NCBI RefSeq assembly: GCF_021538675.1
Contig: NZ_JAJUKH010000010.1
Location: 1 to 64,000 of the forward strand
DNA: 64,000 nucleotides
Direction: 5' to 3'
DNA from: Paenarthrobacter sp. AR 02
GTDB taxonomy: Bacteria > Actinomycetota > Actinomycetes > Actinomycetales > Micrococcaceae
Shown here: positions 9,144 through 17,341 of the stretch, one piece after another
Position numbering within the stretch: the first letter of the stretch is position 1
Layout of the letters: each line of letters opens with the position of its first letter
Notes under the pieces: model-generated
The model's input: the letters and a program-made list of their open reading frames with translations, nothing else
What the model was told of the DNA's origin: nothing
Database searches by the model: none
Made by a program: the position numbers and the translations under genes

Positions 9144-10750
9144 TTAACTGTCCTCTTCATGAACAAATCTTCCGGCGCTTTGCGGATCCTTGAGCCAGGG
9201 GAGAGTTCCCGCAGAAGCTCGGCTACGCCTTCTTGGAGGCCTTTGGCAACAACCATTGCCTTTTCCTGGGCGGCTAACGAAGAAACAACGACCCGGACTA
9301 CATGCTCGTCAGCCATTCCATCGATAACGGCCAAACGAGTACGGCCTTTGCGGCCGCAGAAAATGGGGTCCCCTTCTTCAAAACGGAAGCCAAGTTGGCC
9401 ACAAACCGAACGCGAGAACGCCCCGTTTACAGCATCCTCGGAAAGGTAAACGGTTCCGTCTTCATCGACCTCGTACATTGACGGTGCCATCACGGCGGTT
9501 CCAAATCCGCCGCCGCCAGCCCAACCGGTGCTGGCTGTGACTCCACCAGTCTCTGTGCCATCAATAATCGCCTTGAGTCTTGGCTCTATGAACGTCGCAA
9601 CCGTATCCGACTGTAACTCGACGCCAACCCATCGACGCCCCATCTTGTGTGCCACAGCCAGCGTTGTTCCGGAACCGGCGAAGCAGTCCATGACGATGTC
9701 GCCGGGGTTGGACCCGATGTGCAAAATGCGTTCAAGCAGTCGTTCCGGCTTCGGAGTACTGAAGGGGACTATGGACGGAAACAGGGACCGGATCTCCTTC
9801 TTTCCCTCCTGGTTGTGGCCTACCTCCGTATACGGCCACCAAGTCGAAGGTGTGACACCTTGTTTGACCTCAGTGAGGAATTTCTTGATGGCCGGCCTGC
9901 TTCCGCCATCCTTGCCGAACCAAACCCGGTTGTCGGCGACCATTTCTTCGAAACGATCCTCTGTGTACAACCAACACCGGCCGGAAGGAGGTTGGTACTC
10001 GTTGCCGGCCGGCGTCCTCAGGGTGTAGAACTGACTCGCTCTGCGCCCAACATCCGCCTTAGCTGTGGCGTCAGCTGCCTTCCATGGACCGCGCGGGTCG
10101 TTGTCAGGATTCTTGTACTGCGCCGTCTGCTTTTCATCCCGAGGCATAAGGTTGCGGCTTTTCGCCCAGGTGGGGCGATCCTTTGCATAGAGCAGTATGT
10201 AATCCTGGGAAGCGGACACATCAGTTCGGTTCTCCGGGGCATACACCTTTTGCCACACAACTGTTGCGACAAAATTTGCGGCACCGAAAATTTCATCAAG
10301 CAAACAACGCATACGGTGAACTTCGGCGTCATCTAGGTGCACCCAGACAGAACCATCATCGGCCAGCAGGTCCTTGAAGTAGACGAGCCTGTCACGCATG
10401 AGTGTTAGCCAAATCGAGTGCTCTAAGGAATCGGCGTAATGCTCAAAACCGACCTGTGAGGTGTTGAAAGGCGGATCAATGTAGACCAGCTTGACCTTGC
10501 CACGGTATCTATCTGCCCATTCGGGAACAGAAACCAAAGCCCGCAATGCGTCGCCGGAATCCCCTGTAATCAGCAGATTGTCGTCCGGGCCTTCTCCATA
10601 GGAGCCGTTGACATCGACCGTCCTAACTTCACGGGCACGGGGGTCCTGAGTGCTGACCCATTCATAGTCATACTTGCCGTGGTCTACTGGAATCAGGGCT
10701 TGGTCCTTGCCCATCCACGTCAGCTCAAGCCGCCCCTTGGGGTTACTCAT
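9140..10750 (-). CDS. mod: adenine-specific DNA methyltransferase (Mod), beta class
   Basis: The 536-residue protein has the catalytic DPPF motif at 92-95 and the AdoMet-binding FAGSGTT at 357-363. DPPF preceding FxGxG marks the beta-class N6-adenine methyltransferases typical of type III Mod subunits. The variable region between these motifs (about 160-340) should carry the target-recognition part. It is the first gene of the minus-strand operon and overlaps the Res gene by four bases. The ATG has AAGGA upstream. The recognition sequence cannot be read from sequence. The C-terminal 100 residues (after VEPRL-like region) are specific to this subfamily. Confidence 0.92.
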   Translation of the reverse strand: MSNPKGRLELTWMGKDQALIPVDHGKYDYEWVSTQDPRAREVRTVDVNGSYGEGPDDNLLITGDSGDALRALVSVPEWADRYRGKVKLVYIDPPFNTSQVGFEHYADSLEHSIWLTLMRDRLVYFKDLLADDGSVWVHLDDAEVHRMRCLLDEIFGAANFVATVVWQKVYAPENRTDVSASQDYILLYAKDRPTWAKSRNLMPRDEKQTAQYKNPDNDPRGPWKAADATAKADVGRRASQFYTLRTPAGNEYQPPSGRCWLYTEDRFEEMVADNRVWFGKDGGSRPAIKKFLTEVKQGVTPSTWWPYTEVGHNQEGKKEIRSLFPSIVPFSTPKPERLLERILHIGSNPGDIVMDCFAGSGTTLAVAHKMGRRWVGVELQSDTVATFIEPRLKAIIDGTETGGVTASTGWAGGGGFGTAVMAPSMYEVDEDGTVYLSEDAVNGAFSRSVCGQLGFRFEEGDPIFCGRKGRTRLAVIDGMADEHVVRVVVSSLAAQEKAMVVAKGLQEGVAELLRELSPGSRIRKAPEDLFMKRTVK

Positions 10751-10964
10751 ACGTAAAAATATCCTTCATTCAGCAAACTCCGCGCGGAGCCAGCCCCTTG
10801 ATTCTATAGGGGGCGTCTGGCCGGTCCCTTGCATAGAGAAGCTAAGGGAAGAACCGATTCGGGGTGAGCTGCAGGCCGAGGGTAGCAACGTGAAGGTTGA
10901 CCGATTCCGCAGGGTACCTAGCCATAACTGGGCCGGGACGGGGAGCGGTACATCTGTTCTGGCA

Positions 10965-11276
10965 CTAGCTGATGGAGACGAGCAGCCACTGGGTGCCCGC
11001 AGGTTCGCGCCGAAGCAGGAAGGTCCGCAGGTCCGAGTTGGATGAGAACTTGACCTGTACACGCCAATACTCGATGTCGACGATGTTCCCGACCCCGACC
11101 GGCGCGGTGCGGCGGGTTTCCCACCAGGAGTCCCGTTCGAACCAGTGCATTGGTTCTTCGGTAATCACCCACAGGCGCCCGTCGTGCCGGACGGCCAGCG
11201 GCTGGCCGGCAGGGTTGAACCGTACCGCCACTTCGGGGAAGGCGGTGTGGGTGGGGTGTTCGGGTGCCAGGGTCAT
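10965..11276 (-). CDS. DUF6504-like small protein next to umuC
   Basis: A 103-residue protein; the ATG at 11276 is chosen because GGAAGGA lies eight bases upstream. It contains VRFNPAGQPLAVRHDGRLW, WWETRR and RTFLLRREPAGTQWLL, which resemble the small DUF6504 family that accompanies Y-family polymerase and ImuB genes in actinobacteria. It starts 38 bases after umuC on the same strand, so it probably belongs to the SOS-controlled umuDC operon. Biochemical role is unknown; a DNA-repair accessory function is inferred only from the neighbourhood. Confidence 0.65.
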   Translation of the reverse strand: MTLAPEHPTHTAFPEVAVRFNPAGQPLAVRHDGRLWVITEEPMHWFERDSWWETRRTAPVGVGNIVDIEYWRVQVKFSSNSDLRTFLLRREPAGTQWLLVSIS

Positions 11277-11314
11277 CTGGTCGTTTCCTTCCAAGGGTGG
11301 TGGCGGCCGCGGGG

Positions 11315-12613
11315 TTAGGCGGCTTTGACGAGGGGGAGTTCGTCCCAGTGGGTGGTGTATCTGGGGGAGAGCATGTCGCGTTTCATGGTCCAGTCGGGTC
11401 CGCCGCGGATTCCGGCGTGGCCGAGGCCGATGGAGCCGCGGCCGTAGCGTTTGGCCACGTCTTCGAGCAGGATCCCGATGCCGCGTTCTTCGTGGGGGTT
11501 TCCGAAGATTTCCAAGGGTTTCTGGTTCCCGGACGGGCGCAGGTCGGTGACCATGATCCCGGCCCGGACGTACTTCACGCCCTCGAACACCCGGGGCAGG
11601 AGGGCGTGGGCTGCCTTGGTCAGGATCACCGGGTCAGCGGTGGGCATCGGCAGGACCACGCAGGTGGAGGGGAAGGATTTTTCGTTCGGGTTGAAGTGCG
11701 ACGTCCCCGCGAACGCCGTCAGCACCTTCGCCTGCAGGTCGTGCTTGGCCAGGCGTGCGCTGGCCATTTGGGCGTAGACGCTCATGACCTGCCGCAACCC
11801 CGCCGTTGTGGTGATTGGGGTGGAGAAGGACCGGGAGAAGATCAGCTGGTCCCGCCCGATCCGTTCCTCTTCCACGGGGATGCATGGGGTGCCCTGGAGT
11901 TCCAGGACGGTGCGCATCATGACAATGGAGAACTTGTCCCGGATGGCGACCGGGTCCGCCCGGACCAAGTCGGCGATGGTGAAAATCCCTATCGCGTTCA
12001 GGCGTTTCGTAAGCCGGGTGGCCACGCCCCAGATCTCGATCACGGAGAGCTTCGCCATGAGCGCTTCGCGCTGCTCGACCGGCACGGATTCCCAGCGGCA
12101 GACACCGTTGAAGGAGGGGTTGTTCTTAGCCCATTTGTTGCACAGTTTCGCGAGCGTCTTCGTCGGTGCGATGCCGACGCAGACGGGCACCCCGACATGC
12201 CGCCGGCACGCGGCCTTCATCTCCCGCCCCAGCTCCAGGAGCTGGTCGGGTTCGCCTTTGACGCCGAGGAAGGCTTCGTCGATGGAGTACACCTCCAGCC
12301 AGGCCGAGTACCGGCCCAGCAACTCCATTACCCGGGAGCTGATGTCGCCGTAGAGTTCGTAGTTGCTGGACAGGGCCACCAGGCCCCATTCCCTGGCCCG
12401 GGGCCGCAGTTTGAACCACGGATCCCCCAGCCCGATCCCGAGGCGCTTCGCTTCGGGGGAGCGGGTGACGGCGCATCCGTCATTGTTGGAGAGGACAATG
12501 ACGGGCTTGCCCTCCAGGGCCGGGTTGAAGGCGCGTTCGGCCGAGGCGTAAAAGCAGTTCACGTCCACGTGGGCGATTTCCTGCATCCGGCGCATTACCG
12601 CGGGCTTAGACAT
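11315..12613 (-). CDS. umuC: UmuC-type Y-family DNA polymerase
   Basis: A 432-residue translesion polymerase. HVDVNCFYASAE (residues 15-26) holds the first catalytic aspartate and the steric-gate-type aromatic, and YSIDEAFLGV holds the catalytic DE pair. The little-finger region follows, and the C terminus (RYGRGSIGLGHAG ... MKRDMLSPRYTTHWDELP) is the DUF4113-type tail typical of UmuC. With activated UmuD it forms DNA polymerase V-like activity, copying damaged DNA with mutations. Its ATG overlaps the end of umuD by eight bases. Plasmid-borne umuDC pairs are common in Arthrobacter; a plasmid origin here is inference. Confidence 0.95.
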   Translation of the reverse strand: MSKPAVMRRMQEIAHVDVNCFYASAERAFNPALEGKPVIVLSNNDGCAVTRSPEAKRLGIGLGDPWFKLRPRAREWGLVALSSNYELYGDISSRVMELLGRYSAWLEVYSIDEAFLGVKGEPDQLLELGREMKAACRRHVGVPVCVGIAPTKTLAKLCNKWAKNNPSFNGVCRWESVPVEQREALMAKLSVIEIWGVATRLTKRLNAIGIFTIADLVRADPVAIRDKFSIVMMRTVLELQGTPCIPVEEERIGRDQLIFSRSFSTPITTTAGLRQVMSVYAQMASARLAKHDLQAKVLTAFAGTSHFNPNEKSFPSTCVVLPMPTADPVILTKAAHALLPRVFEGVKYVRAGIMVTDLRPSGNQKPLEIFGNPHEERGIGILLEDVAKRYGRGSIGLGHAGIRGGPDWTMKRDMLSPRYTTHWDELPLVKAA

Positions 12614-13037
12614 GGTGGAGGCACCGTTCAGCGACTCCCCAGATCGTCAGTTCCGATAACGCCGGAACGTGAATATCCGGAAAGCGTGGATTGTCGGCCT
12701 GCAGGACCACCCCTGTGGGAGTGATCCGTAGCCGTTTGATCGTCAGTTCTCCGTCCAGGACGGCAACGACCACCGAGCCGTCTTTTGGTTCCCGTGCGCG
12801 GTTGACGATCAGCTCGTCGCCGTCGCTGATTCCGGCCTGCTCCATGGACTGCCCGACAACGCGGACGATGAAGGTGCTGGTCACGTCTTTGATCAGGTGT
12901 TCGTTGAGGTCTATCCGCCCCTCAAAGTAGTCCTGGGCCGGGGACGGATAGCCGGCAGCCACCGCCAGCGGTGCCAGGAAAACCGTCACCACAGACAGTC
13001 CCGCGTCTATCACACGGGGGCCAACTATCACGCCCAC
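12606..13037 (-). CDS. umuD: UmuD-like S24 peptidase
   Basis: A 143-residue LexA/UmuD-family protein. The self-cleavage site Ala-Gly is at residues 28-29 (VAAGYPSP), the nucleophile Ser64 lies in VGQSMEQAG and the general base Lys101 in LTIKRL. RecA-stimulated autocleavage makes UmuD', the partner of UmuC. The start is taken as the GTG at 13037; a GTG two codons in is an alternative. An SOS box sits immediately upstream and umuC overlaps its 3' end. Confidence 0.93.
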   Translation of the reverse strand: MGVIVGPRVIDAGLSVVTVFLAPLAVAAGYPSPAQDYFEGRIDLNEHLIKDVTSTFIVRVVGQSMEQAGISDGDELIVNRAREPKDGSVVVAVLDGELTIKRLRITPTGVVLQADNPRFPDIHVPALSELTIWGVAERCLHHV

Positions 13038-13050
13038 AACACACCTTTAT

Positions 13051-13066
13051 TCGAAACTATGTTCGA
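13051..13066 (-). promoter_or_regulatory. LexA-type SOS box for umuDC
   Basis: TCGAAACTATGTTCGA matches the actinobacterial SOS consensus TCGAAC-N4-GTTCGA with a single mismatch. It lies 14 bases upstream of the umuD start, where LexA would block transcription until DNA damage. An AAAGG ribosome-binding site lies between box and start codon. Confidence 0.85.
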
Positions 13067-13235
13067 AAATAACTGTACTCCAAGCGACCGACAAGATAAG
13101 GACCTTTCGGAATTGCATCCAACGCAGGACTCGGAGATCGGCTGTGCTGAGTGGCATGAGCAGGCGTAGCCGTCACCCCAACGTGTGTGCTTCGACCTTC
13201 CCTGAGGGGGACAACCCGTCCGCAAGAGGGCGGGG

Positions 13236-14249
13236 TTACCGGTTGTGGAGGTGCGGGGGAAGCCCGACCTCGGAAGGGTCCAGCTCGAGTCTGGCCCGTA
13301 GATACCGGACCGGGTGCCTGAAGGACTGGCCGGTCCACGCGACATCGGCTGATATCTCCACCACTATCGGCTCGACCAGTGTGAGGTGTACAGGGCCCTT
13401 GTCTTTGCTGAATCTGTTCAGCGAGGACTCGCTGACCTCCTCAGGCCACGGGTGCCCGGAACGGGCCGGGTGGAGCTGGCGGCCCAGCTCACGGCCCACC
13501 CGGGTGGAAAGCACGCTGGAGCGCCCAACGATCTGCAGCTCCCCATCGATCGGCAGGCCGGCGATGATGGCCTGCGGCTGCGTGACGGGGCCGGTGACGG
13601 CCGCGCACACCACGTCGAAAGTGTTTTTGCTCTTCAATTTCAACCAGATGCGCGACGGCTCATAGCTCTGCGATCCGCCCTTGAACACCAGCCCTTCCAC
13701 CCCCGTGGCCGGTAGGTCCTTCAACCAGGTCTTCGCCACGTCCATGTCGGTGGTGGCGGGGGAGAGGTTCAACGGCGCGGCCCATTCACGGGCCAGTTCC
13801 TCGAGCAGCTGCCGCCGCCCCGTGAACGGCAACGACCGGATATCCTGCCCGGCAACGGCCAGCACGTCGAAAGCCGCATACGCGGCCGGCAGCTCACGGA
13901 CCAAGGCCGGCAGAGCCGCCCTGGAAGTGACCATGCGCCGCTGCAACGCCTCAAAATCCAGCCGATCCCCATTCCAGATGATTGCCTCCCCATCCAAAGC
14001 AACCCCTGCCGGCACCTGTTCCTGGATGGCTGCGACCAGATCCGGCAGGATCCTGGTCAGTTCCTTCCCCTGCCGTGACCACAGCGTCACCCCATCCGGC
14101 TGCACCAAGGCTATGGTCCGGTACCCGTCCCACTTTGGTTCGGCCCACAGCCCGCCCGGCAACGCCCGAGGTCCGGGGAAACTCTTGACGAGTTTCGCCA
14201 GAGCAACGGCAACGGGTGGTTGGAGCTCCTGCGGGATGGACTCGCCCAT
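13236..14249 (-). CDS. ATP-dependent DNA ligase
   Basis: The 337-residue protein has the adenylation motif EPKWDGYR with nucleophile Lys39, motif IIIa-like LPAAYAAFDVLAV, motif IV GVEGLVFKGG and motif V WLKLKSK. The C-terminal 110 residues have the OB-fold pattern (VGRELGRQLHPAR, FRHPVRYLRARLELDP). This size and order match the LigC-type short ligases of actinobacteria, which function in nucleotide excision, end-joining or mobile-element repair. It is oriented like umuDC and separated from the SOS box by about 170 bases. It may therefore be part of a mobile repair cassette. Confidence 0.9.
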   Translation of the reverse strand: MGESIPQELQPPVAVALAKLVKSFPGPRALPGGLWAEPKWDGYRTIALVQPDGVTLWSRQGKELTRILPDLVAAIQEQVPAGVALDGEAIIWNGDRLDFEALQRRMVTSRAALPALVRELPAAYAAFDVLAVAGQDIRSLPFTGRRQLLEELAREWAAPLNLSPATTDMDVAKTWLKDLPATGVEGLVFKGGSQSYEPSRIWLKLKSKNTFDVVCAAVTGPVTQPQAIIAGLPIDGELQIVGRSSVLSTRVGRELGRQLHPARSGHPWPEEVSESSLNRFSKDKGPVHLTLVEPIVVEISADVAWTGQSFRHPVRYLRARLELDPSEVGLPPHLHNR

Positions 14250-14304
14250 GGGCTCAGCCTAGGCCCGAACACCCCAGAAAAGGTCTGTTCCCGGCCTGGG
14301 ACTT

Positions 14305-14508
14305 CTAGTGCGTGTGCTTGTTCTCGAGGTGCACGCCCCGGAGGATCGCGCTGATGGCGCGAAGGGCCTGCGGATCCTCCTTTCAGGTGCCGTTCCGGCT
14401 GCACGCATGAAGGTGCTTCACCCCAGCCTCCCGAAGGGCTTCCAAGAACTCGGCCTGGGCCGCGTCCATGTCGGTCCGCTGCTCGGCGGTCAGCGGGAGC
14501 TGTTGCAC
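14305..14508 (-). pseudogene. small ORF interrupted by an in-frame TGA
   Basis: On the minus strand a protein-like frame (TAEQRTDMDAAQAEF, then EALREAGVKHLHACSRNGT) meets TGA at 14385-14383 and resumes in the same frame as KEDPQALRAISAILRG, HLENKHTH, ending at TAG 14305. Both halves look like one helical protein tail. The most economical reading is a remnant with a nonsense mutation; a GTG at 14508 is the nearest plausible start but the true 5' end is unclear. No family was recognised. Confidence 0.4.
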
Positions 14509-15097
14509 AGGCTCGATGACGGCCGGGGCGGGGGAGGGCGAGGCGGGGTGTGTTGTCCGGTGCCTGGTGAAAAGGCTTCGCCAGTCCCAATGTTTTCTGC
14601 TCCCTGATGGGTGTCCCGCCGGCAACATGGGGGATGCCTCCGGCGGGACAAACCCACGGTACCAACCCCACCGATGGATCGACAGGCCAGGGCTGGTCTC
14701 CGCTGCGCTCCCGACCAGTAACGGACGTCCACTACGTGGCCGGCTGTTGGGTGCCGCCGGTCCGTCGCAGAGCTCCTGCCCGCCACCACCTGCTCGTTTA
14801 GAAGCGTTTTGCTGCTGTCCTGTCGGATTATGCCGCCCCGTGCCATCCCTTCGAAATCCCGTTCCGGGATCCGCGGCACGGAAATCCATGACTCTTTTGC
14901 CCTGGTCCCTCGCCAGCTCGGACCCGTCAAAACAGTCATAGATTGCCGTGCCTTGGCCCTAAAGGGTTCTCCGGGCCGGCCCGGGTCAGCTAACTGGCTT
15001 CGCCAGCAGGAAAAACAACGAACGGGGGACCGGGGGTGCTGGCCACTCACCAGAGCGCCCCGCCCACCACCTTTCTCGGCAAAGAAAGAAGACACCA
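14509..15097. other. non-coding leader region upstream of a small accessory gene
   Basis: No convincing gene. The stretch contains the first copy of the duplicated hairpin-plus-tract element (14693-14829), a GC-rich inverted repeat (CCGCCGG / CCGGCGG around 14615-14645) and the promoter and AAAGAAG ribosome-binding site of the gene at 15098. Confidence 0.55.
14693..14829 (+). repeat. duplicated intergenic element, copy 1
   Basis: A hairpin (CTGGTC 14693-14698 with GACCAG 14713-14718) is followed by TAAC and then by a tract of about 107 bases that recurs at 16524-16630 with only scattered differences. Shared blocks include GGCCGGCTGTT, GGTCCGTCGCAGAGCTCCTG and CTGCTGTCCTGTCGGATT. Indels between the copies are not multiples of three, so the conserved unit is not protein coding. 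It lies about 270 bases upstream of the gene at 15098. Confidence 0.75.
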
Positions 15098-15532
15098 ATG
15101 AACAACGCAGTGACCAAGAAGACCGTGACCACCGCCGACACGGGGGAGACCATCCACGACGTGCCCGTGCTCGTGAACTACCACCTGAACGACGGGTACG
15201 ACTGGATGGACGTGATCGGCGAACACGGCTGGGCCGTGATCCCCAGCTGGGGCTGTGACGGCTGGGACCTCGGCCAGTGGCCTTACGTCATGGTCGCCGG
15301 GACCCGCACCGCGGACGGCATCGGCAACTTGTTCGGCATGGCGACCTACTGCGAAGGCGACGTCCAAACCACGTTTTTCCGCACGAAAGCGAGGTTTTGG
15401 TCCGCCTTGAGCGAGCAGGCGTTTTTCCATTGGACGAACGGACCGGCCCAAGGCCCGGCCGACCTGCCCGGCACTGCGGCTGAGATGCCCAGCCGCTACC
15501 GGATCCCGTGCACGCTCGGCGACGCCGCCTAA
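15098..15532 (+). CDS. hypothetical island protein, 144 aa
   Basis: Not recognised. The ATG is preceded by AAAGAAG. The protein is soluble, acidic and rich in Trp/Gly (YDWMDVIGEHGWAVIPSW, CDGWDLGQWPYVMVAG), with a C-terminal part that ends CTLGDAA. It has no signal peptide or membrane span. It opens a run of three small plus-strand genes spaced by 70-80 bases, each with its own ribosome-binding site, in what looks like a plasmid accessory region. Confidence 0.7.
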   Translation: MNNAVTKKTVTTADTGETIHDVPVLVNYHLNDGYDWMDVIGEHGWAVIPSWGCDGWDLGQWPYVMVAGTRTADGIGNLFGMATYCEGDVQTTFFRTKARFWSALSEQAFFHWTNGPAQGPADLPGTAAEMPSRYRIPCTLGDAA

Positions 15533-15611
15533 ACCCGGCCCATCAACCGGTGCCCCGCCCGACGGGCGGGACACCACCCCCAAACTCTCATCACCAGTAA
15601 GGACACCAACC

Positions 15612-15962
15612 GTGAGCACCTGCACCGCCCTGATCATCCCCGCCAACCCGGCCGAACCCGCACGTCTGGAGACCATCGACGCAGGACTACAGAGCCTGCA
15701 AACCCTGGTGGGCGGGAACATCGAAGCCGTCAGCGCCCAGGACTGGCATTTCTACCTCAACGAGGAAGGCAAAATCCTGGGCCTTGCCCCGAACCGCCGC
15801 GCCTGCGAGCTGGTCCTTGAAGAGACCGGCGGGCTGTTCGACATCTATTGCGGCGACGTCGTGGCCCTCGGTGAAACCGACGACGGCGGAGAGGGAAACG
15901 TCCCCGAGCACCTGATCGCGACTGCCCAGCGACTCTTCGGCCTCCAGCAGCCCACCGCCTAA
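15612..15962 (+). CDS. DUF3846 domain protein
   Basis: A 116-residue protein with LQTLVGGNIEAV, LNEEGKILGLAPNRRAC and IYCGDVVALGE, the typical pattern of the small DUF3846 family found on phages and plasmids. The GTG at 15612 follows GTAAGGACACC. Function is unknown; family members are accessory proteins of mobile elements. Second gene of the small-gene run. Confidence 0.75.
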   Translation: MSTCTALIIPANPAEPARLETIDAGLQSLQTLVGGNIEAVSAQDWHFYLNEEGKILGLAPNRRACELVLEETGGLFDIYCGDVVALGETDDGGEGNVPEHLIATAQRLFGLQQPTA

Positions 15963-16041
15963 AACCCTCCAACAGGTCTTGCCGGGCGGAACCCACCGCG
16001 CGGCAAGACCCCGCCCGTTACCCCGAAAGGCCACAGAGACC

Positions 16042-16317
16042 ATGACCGAGACCCGTAGCATCGCCCAGACCCTTGCCCAAGCCGTGGTGTTCCTCGGAAC
16101 CCTCGCCGCCATGGCTGAAACATCCCCCGTCGCCTACAGCGCCACTGCAGCGGCTGATCTTGCTGCGCACATCCGCGGTATGGCGCACGCCGTCACCGCC
16201 GAAGCCCACATCGAGGCGGGCGTCCTGGACATCACCCGGCAATACGCGGCGCTTGACTGGCACAACGAAAGGGTCGCCGTCCTGTTCGCCGCCGAACACC
16301 GCCCCGCACTCCGCTAA
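16042..16317 (+). CDS. hypothetical small helical protein, 91 aa
   Basis: Not recognised. The ATG at 16042 has GAAAGG twelve bases upstream. The protein is Ala-rich and predicted all-helical (AQTLAQAVVFLGTLAAMAE, DLAAHIRGMAHAVTAEAH), ending YAALDWHNERVAVLFAAEH. Third of the run of small plus-strand genes, 79 bases after the DUF3846 gene; likely co-transcribed. Confidence 0.65.
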   Translation: MTETRSIAQTLAQAVVFLGTLAAMAETSPVAYSATAAADLAAHIRGMAHAVTAEAHIEAGVLDITRQYAALDWHNERVAVLFAAEHRPALR

Positions 16318-16500
16318 CCACGCGGTGGGCCGTTCGCCTTTGGTGGGTGGGCGGTCCGCCGCAGGTGGCTGGCCCGGGTGGGTGGTCGCCGGCGGCGGAC
16401 CGCCGTTCCCGCACCAGCGCCCGGGGTGGTTGGCTCGTGGGAGCGGCGCACCCGGCCCGGGACGCACCATGGGTAGGATCCGGTGGGAACCAAGGGAGGG

Positions 16501-16630
16501 GTGCTCGCTGGGCGAGCACTAAAGGGCGTCCACTTCGTGGCCGGCTGTTCCGGTGGTGCCGGTCCGTCGCAGAGCTCCTGCCCGTCACCACCTGTTCTTG
16601 AAAGCGTTTTGGCTGCTGTCCTGTCGGATT
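16501..16630 (+). repeat. duplicated intergenic element, copy 2
   Basis: A perfect 8-bp stem GTGCTCGC (16501-16508) / GCGAGCAC (16512-16519) is followed by TAAA and the conserved tract 16524-16630 also found at 14723-14829. The hairpin occupies the same position as that of copy 1, but with a different stem sequence. That is base-pair conservation without sequence conservation. Confidence 0.75.
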
Positions 16631-17098
16631 GTAAATGCCCGTTCCAGCCCGTCAAGCCCCTCCACAGTCGGGGCCTGCGTCCCAAAAATTCTTTAGCCGG
16701 GATCCTCGCTCGCTCGGATCCCCGCAAGATTTTTTGGCCCTTGCCACAAGGGTCGACAGGCTTCCATCGGGCAAGCTCCGCAAGCCGGCAAAGGCAAACC
16801 CGGCCAACGCTGTTGCCGCGATGGCCAATTTGTTGGTTGGGGGGATGCCCAGTGATGCGTTCGCAGTTGATGTACTCACAATTCCCCCGTTTCGTAAGTG
16901 GCGGATGAGTCCAGCCGGGGCATCGGCCACCCGGAATGTTCCTCCGCGATGACGCAACGATCATCATTCAACCGTTGCAATACCAGCGTCCGCCGCGCCT
17001 ACGGCGGCACGGCCGAAGAAAATGATCGGCGGCTACCTGCCATGACCCACGGTTAGGATCTATCAACAACAGGGGAATGTACTCGGCTTGGGGGAGCT
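16631..17098. other. non-coding stretch after repeat copy 2
   Basis: No gene seen. It contains a palindromic GGGATCC...GGATCCC pair (GCCGGGATCC near 16698 with CTCGGATCCC near 16713) and several GC-rich short repeats. The promoter of the small membrane protein at 17099 should lie at the right end; a GGGAG just before its start can serve as ribosome-binding site. Confidence 0.5.
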
Positions 17099-17341
17099 AT
17101 GAAGATGATCATTCTGGCCATTGCCGTGTGGGTGTTAACCGGCCTGATCGCCGTTTTGGGAGTTACCGCTGGTGCCACTATCTGGGCGTACATGGAACCG
17201 GTAGTCGATACCGCGCCCATGCCAGTGAGCTACTTCGCGGCAGCCAGTGTCGGTTTCCTGGCCCTGCTTCTGAGCTTGGGTGTCAGCGGAGGCATTACCG
17301 TCCACGCCGCTCGGTGTAATGCCAGCAGCAAGACCTTCTGA
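17099..17341 (+). CDS. small membrane protein, two predicted spans
   Basis: An 80-residue protein consisting of two hydrophobic segments, MIILAIAVWVLTGLIAVLG (residues 3-21) and YFAAASVGFLALLLSLGV (45-62), joined by a short polar loop and ending in a basic, Cys-containing tail. GGGGGAG precedes the start. No family recognised. Small two-span proteins of this kind are frequent on actinobacterial plasmids. Confidence 0.6.
   Translation: MKMIILAIAVWVLTGLIAVLGVTAGATIWAYMEPVVDTAPMPVSYFAAASVGFLALLLSLGVSGGITVHAARCNASSKTF

Noticed and set aside
3644..10750. BREX, DISARM or type I restriction interpretation of the defence operon
   Set aside because: No PglZ, DUF1998, PLD or specificity subunit is present; the Mod/Res pair with DPPF and PD-ExK motifs fits type III best.
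11264..12724. 486-codon open frame on the plus strand
   Set aside because: Antisense to umuC; no motif and Gly/Asp/Pro-rich.
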